DNA from: Anaeramoeba flamelloides
Taxonomy: Eukaryota; Metamonada; Anaeramoebidae
Length of the DNA: 64,000 nt
NCBI GenBank assembly: GCA_027625915.1
Contig: JANTQA010000051.1
Location: forward strand, 4,216,501 to 4,280,500
Direction of reading: 5' to 3'
Below the pieces are notes generated by a model that was not told the origin of the DNA, did not search any database, and saw only the letters and a program-made list of their open reading frames with translations. Of this stretch, positions 59,943 to 64,000 are shown one piece after another; the stretch's first letter is position 1, and each line of letters starts with the position of its first letter. The position numbers and the translations under genes are program-made.

Positions 59943-62900
59943 ATCATTATTATTATTCTTAACAGAATAAATACATTTTCGACAATAAAATAGAAAAAAA
60001 TAATTTACTTACTAATAGTAAACAATTAAAGAAACTCAAATTGGAAAACAAAGATTTGAAAGAACAAGTTTTAAATATTTCACACAATTATATGGCTGCA
60101 AATAGGAATGTAAGGAATCTAGAGAGAAAGAATAAAAAAAATAAAAAAACAACAGCCAAGATAAAAAACGCGAATGAAGAATTAAAAAAACAAAATAGAA
60201 ATTACCGCAATCAATATTTAATTCAACAAGTTGAAATTAGAGTATTGAAAAGTGAAAATGAAGATAGAAAAATATTAGAGAATAAATTACGGATGAATAA
60301 TGAAATTATGGATCAACTAAAAACTAATTTATATCAATCTAATAAAAAATCACAAATGTATTTAGTTGACATTGAGAAATTAAAACTTCAAAACAAAAGT
60401 TTAAAATCACGAATAAAAGAATTATTTGAAAAATTATCAAATTTAAATAAAATGAAAAAATTGACGAATAAAGAAATTGAAGAGTTAACACAATTTCGAA
60501 TAAAATTAAGCAAAATAAAAAAAAATAATTCTAATAGACAAAATACAGAAAATCATGACATAATAATATTAAATAAAAACACCAAGAAAATAATAATAAA
60601 TAATAAATTAAAGAGGGGTAATACTGACAGTATCGGTATCAATCTATTTAAGAATCATGGAAGCAATAAAAGAAATGAGATAAACGAAAATAACAACAAA
60701 AAAAAAAATTTACAAAATAAGGTGAATAAAAAATATAAAGAAAAAATTAGCAAATTTGAGGAAACAGCCCAATTACAAAAAAAAAAAAAAAAACACAAAA
60801 AAAAAACAGATCCATATCAATTTTTACAATGTGTAAGCCCACAAGAAGCAAGAAAAATTAGATCAGAAATTTTAGAAATTAAACGAAAATATGATGATTT
60901 AAATATTGAAAATCGAAAATTGAAGCTTGAATTTGAAACAGAAGTAATGCGATCAGATCAACTCCAAAAGCAAATTTACCAACTACGAGAAAACCATCAA
61001 CAAGAAATTCAAAAACTTCAAGAGAGAATAAAAATTGTTCAAAATTTTAATCCTGTTGAAATCCGAGATGAAATACCTTCAAACAAAACTTTGGAATTAA
61101 TAGAACATTTGCTAATATCGCAGGTTTGGAATTATTATTATTATTATTATTTTGATTTTAATATTAAGACAAGTGAACTTCTCTATTTTTTCTTTTAAAA
61201 AAGAAAAAATAAAAAGTATTTTTAAACTTTTAAAAAAAAATTTTTTCATTTGATTAAAAATCAAAGTTTTCAAGTCATTAATCCATGGAAATAATAACTG
61301 GTTTTAGCAAATGTTAAATAACTTTTTAATTTGAGAAGTTCTAAATAATAATCCTGATCAACTTAAATTAAACTTCTTGATGTTTTTTTTTTTTGTTATT
61401 TTTATGAAGATGGTTTTTTCTTTATTGCCAATTCCCAATCTTATAATTTTTAAGTTGTATTGCGTAGAATCAACAATAATATCTTAATTTTACATTTATT
61501 TCTATATAAATACTAAATCTATTTCTTAAAATAACAAAATATTTAACAAACTTAGCCCTTAGAAAGAAAAATTGATAAGCGTATCTTAAAATTTGCAGAT
61601 CCAAATAATTTAATTTTAGATATTAAACCAGAAGGCATTGAAATAAAATCAGCAACTTTAACAAAATTATTATACTTAATAACCAATCAAAGGATCAAAG
61701 ATAAAAATTATATAAAAATATTTATTTTAACATTTCCAATATTTTCTAACAGTAAAACAATTTATAATAAGCTTTCTGAACAATTTAGACATTATTTGAT
61801 GAATAGTCAAAATGATAATGACGCTTTCAATAACAATGATATTGAAATTAATCATGACAATAATAACAACAACACCAATAATAATAACAACAGCAACAAA
61901 AACAACAACAATAATGATGATGATGATGACAAAAATGTTCTAAAAAGAAATCAAAAAAGGCAAAAACGTGAATCAATCCAAACAAAAATTCTAAGTATTT
62001 TTTATTTATGGAATGAATTAGTCTTTATAGATTTTGAACAAAATACAGAACTTATTAAAAAATTGTTATCTTTTGTTGAAATTATTGATCAATCAGAATT
62101 TCAATCAGTAAAAGAACTTGGCTTCGCTTTAAAACAATTAATTGACTCCAAATTAAAAAATAAAAAAATAAAGCAAGAAAATTATTCGGGCTTAAGGCAA
62201 ATTAACTCCAAAACAAAACCACCTATACCAAATCAATTGAGTGATAAAGAACTGAAATTAACAAACACACTGTTTATTGATCTTGATGAAATTGAATTGG
62301 CAAGGCAACTGACAATAATTGAAATGGAAATGTTTCAAAAAATATCTCTTCGTGAGTTTTTAAAAAAAAGATGGTCAAAGGATAAAGGAAAAGGTGCACC
62401 AAATTTAATTAAATTTATTGATCATTTTAATAATATTTCGTCTTGGTTTGTAAAATCTGTCCTTCATTTTGAAAAATTACAATTGCGAGTAATCACAATA
62501 GCCAATTTAGTTAATTTAGGTATGCAATTTTTAAAATTAAATAATTTAAATGGTGTAATGGAAGTTGTTGCGGCTTTGAACCACGCAGCTATAATGCGAA
62601 TGAAAAATACATGGGCAAAACTTGGGCAAGAAGTGCTTCAGAATTTTGAAGAACTCTCCGCAATAACAGCAACTGAGAAAAATTATTTGCAATTTAGAAA
62701 AGAAATTAAAAAAAGAATTGAGTTAAAGCACCCGCTAATACCATACGTTGGTATATACACCAAGGACCTTTTTGCTATAGAGGAAGGTAATAAAGATTGG
62801 TCAAAAAATTCTTTAATAAATTTTATAAAAATGAGATTTATCGGGACAGTGTTATTAGAAATTTGTTACCTCCAAAAACATCCTATCCAATTAACACCAG

Positions 62901-63001
62901 TGAAAAAATACAAAGACTTTATTCTAAAAATTTTAGCAAAAGATTATAATGATCAAGATTTTTATTTGGTTAGTATGAAATATGAACCCAGAAAAAATTA
63001 A
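56130..63001 (+). CDS. Coiled-coil RasGEF (CDC25-type) protein, 6 exons
   Basis: Exons 56130-56252, 56341-56439, 56534-56602, 56708-57205, 59966-61123 and 61556-63001 are all phase 0 with GT-AG introns, giving 1130 residues from ATG 56130 (MISLKQFSATELQQLATLLF). Residues 1-~640 are coiled coil. A RasGEF_N domain follows (ILKFADPNNLILDI from ~657). It is split by an Asn/Asp-rich insert (~735-775) before it resumes at KILSIFYLWNELVFIDFEQN. The catalytic CDC25 domain is residues ~880-1128: DLDEIELARQLTIIEM, FNNISSWFVKSVL, FLKLNNLNGVMEVVAALNHA, HPLIPYVGIYTKDLFAIEEG. It should activate a Ras-family GTPase. The long coiled coil probably gives dimerisation or scaffold docking. Intron 4 (2.76 kb) is filled by nested mobile elements. 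It shares an 888-bp divergent upstream region with the DOCK gene. Confidence 0.93.
58075..59090. repeat. Dispersed repeat F, copy 2
   Basis: Homologous to 8690-9940 but without the MITE. It carries a short frame (about 58440-58608: KIKDAISKIKIKRVELLKSK ...) that could be a transposase fragment, but I do not recognise it. It lies inside the TIR element 57404-59662, in a RasGEF intron. Confidence 0.65.
59161..59325. repeat. Direct duplication of a ~48-bp A/T block
   Basis: A block starting aaaataattgagttaaatc and ending attcttttgaatta occurs at ~59163-59209 and again at ~59278-59324, about 117 bp apart. Each is followed by decamer repeats. Confidence 0.75.
59221..59260. repeat. 10-bp-periodic imperfect tandem repeat (4 units)
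   Basis: Units gcactctggg, gtactctacg, gcacttaacg, gcacttttcg. In the RasGEF giant intron. Confidence 0.75.
59341..59370. repeat. 10-bp-periodic repeat, second cluster (3 units)
   Basis: Units cacttaacgg, tacccgaagg, cgcttcccga. It follows the second copy of a duplicated A/T block. Confidence 0.6.
59889..59942. repeat. Compound (CA)15(TA)12 microsatellite
   Basis: It sits 23 bp upstream of the acceptor of RasGEF exon 5. Confidence 0.97.
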
Positions 63002-64000
63002 CTACATTTCATTTTTTTTTTTTTTTTTGGAAATTTATTTTTTTATATACTCATAAAATCAAAATTGCGTTAAAGGTTTATTAGTTATTGTACATATTAT
63101 TAAATTGTTTAATTAATACAGAGAATATGATTGTGATTTAAAATGGGTTGTGTGGATAAAATTAGTAAAGATATATCTCTGCACTGTATTTATATTTTGG
63201 CAATATATATTTTTATATAAATTATCACTCAAAATTTTTAGCACAGTTAAAACATTTAAAAGAGTAATAACACTACAATTTTGTTCAATTTTTAAATAAT
63301 TTTGATTTTTGAAAAATATTTTAATCATTTTTTCATCTTTTATTTTTTTTGTTTTCATTTCATTTTTGAATTACTTAACATGTTTATATCAAAAATTATT
63401 TTGAAATATTGATATTCTATTAAATTTTGGTCTTTCAATAACCCCCCCAAAAAAAAAAAAAAAAAAATCGATACTGGTAGGTAGTATCTAACTATTTGAT
63501 CGATCAATATTCCTAATAGAATTTCAACAAAATTATCAATAGATTTTTTTGGTTTTGCTCTCGACAAAGATTTTTAACACACTCTTGATTGATACTTATT
63601 GATAATTGTTTATTTTTTGTTTTGTGAGTATTGTAATTTATAAACAACCGTTAACGTTCCAATTAGTAAATGGTTCTAATTTCGTATTTCTTCTTGAATT
63701 GATTAAATAAGATTTTTTTTTCAAAAATTGAATTTTTACGTGTTAAAAATTTTGAATTGGGGTTTATATTCCCGGATTTTTTTTAAAAAAAATTGAATAG
63801 ATGTATACTACAAGAAAAAAATAAATTCTGAAAATTAAAGTTAGTCAAAACTACCAATTGGATTTCTATTATATATCTTTTATAAATTATTTTTTCAATT
63901 TATGATAATTTTATGTAATTAAGAAAAGAAAACTATTTAACTCATTAAGATTTGAATACCCCCCTTTTCAAAGTTACTGAATTTTGAAAAACACTTACTA
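63002..64000. other. Gene-free end of the window
   Basis: Downstream of RasGEF. Only repeat H copy 2 and A/T runs are visible. Confidence 0.6.
63494..63550. repeat. Short dispersed repeat H, copy 2
   Basis: Same block as 47152-47209. The minus-strand frame reads AKPKKSIDNFVEILLGILID. Confidence 0.4.

Larger units (their letters stand above)
57206..59965 (+). other. Giant intron 4 (2.76 kb) of the RasGEF gene
   Basis: Donor GTAACA after NNQPK, acceptor TTAACAG before NKYIFDNK. Almost the whole intron is mobile DNA: a 588-bp-type TIR element (57404-59662) opened by a ~1 kb dispersed repeat (58075-59090) and by 10-bp-periodic repeats (59221-59370). A (CA)n(TA)n microsatellite lies just before the acceptor. 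Confidence 0.85.

Overview
The window is eukaryotic nuclear DNA from a very AT-rich protist. The intergenic DNA is nearly all A/T. The coding regions are rich in K/E/N/I, all six gene ends use TAA in the standard code, and the introns are GT-AG. The gene set is RCC1-BTB, Rab6, DOCK/zizimin, coiled-coil RasGEF, a CHD remodeller and a leucine-rich-repeat/filamin/kinase/HECT fusion. This is typical of a free-living amoeboid or amoeboflagellate protist with expanded small-GTPase signalling. Anaeramoeba or an amoebozoan-like lineage would fit, but that is inference and not shown by the sequence. I saw no rRNA, tRNA, CRISPR array or prokaryotic feature.

Layout. 1-4548: gene-free, with a TTAA-terminated inverted-repeat element and an inverted partial copy of it. 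4549-6294 (-): intronless RCC1-BTB protein. 6295-10285: gene-free, holding a third copy of the first element and a ~1.2 kb dispersed repeat into which a Tc1/mariner-type MITE has jumped. 10286-18049 (-): one four-exon gene of about 1740 codons. I joined it from what look like separate leucine-rich-repeat and kinase ORFs, because the splice phases and a filamin repeat fit exactly across a 2.2 kb intron. 18050-22125: gene-free, with three non-autonomous DNA elements. 22126-25916 (+): three-exon Rab6-like GTPase with a 2.9 kb intron. 25917-35305: gene-poor mobile-element zone with a broken LINE, a Tc1 transposase remnant and several inverted-repeat elements. 35306-43002 (+): CHD6-9/Kismet-like chromatin remodeller in five exons, apparently interrupted by a +1 frame change in an A-run. 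43003-47484: gene-free. 47485-55241 (-): DOCK-family Rac/Cdc42 GEF, also with a frame change at a homopolymer. 56130-63001 (+): six-exon coiled-coil RasGEF, divergent from DOCK. 63002-64000: nothing recognisable.

Shared logic. Four of the six genes are regulators of, or belong to, the Ras superfamily (RCC1-like, Rab6, DOCK, RasGEF). The fifth is a multidomain scaffold kinase and the sixth is chromatin machinery. The genes are scattered on both strands and no operon-like logic is implied. Three genes each carry one giant intron (2.2-2.9 kb) packed with transposon debris, while all their other introns are 84-432 bp.

The most striking item is the leucine-rich-repeat/filamin/coiled-coil/kinase/HECT protein. 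At the position of the catalytic cysteine its HECT domain has threonine, so it looks like a pseudo-ligase fused to an apparently active kinase.
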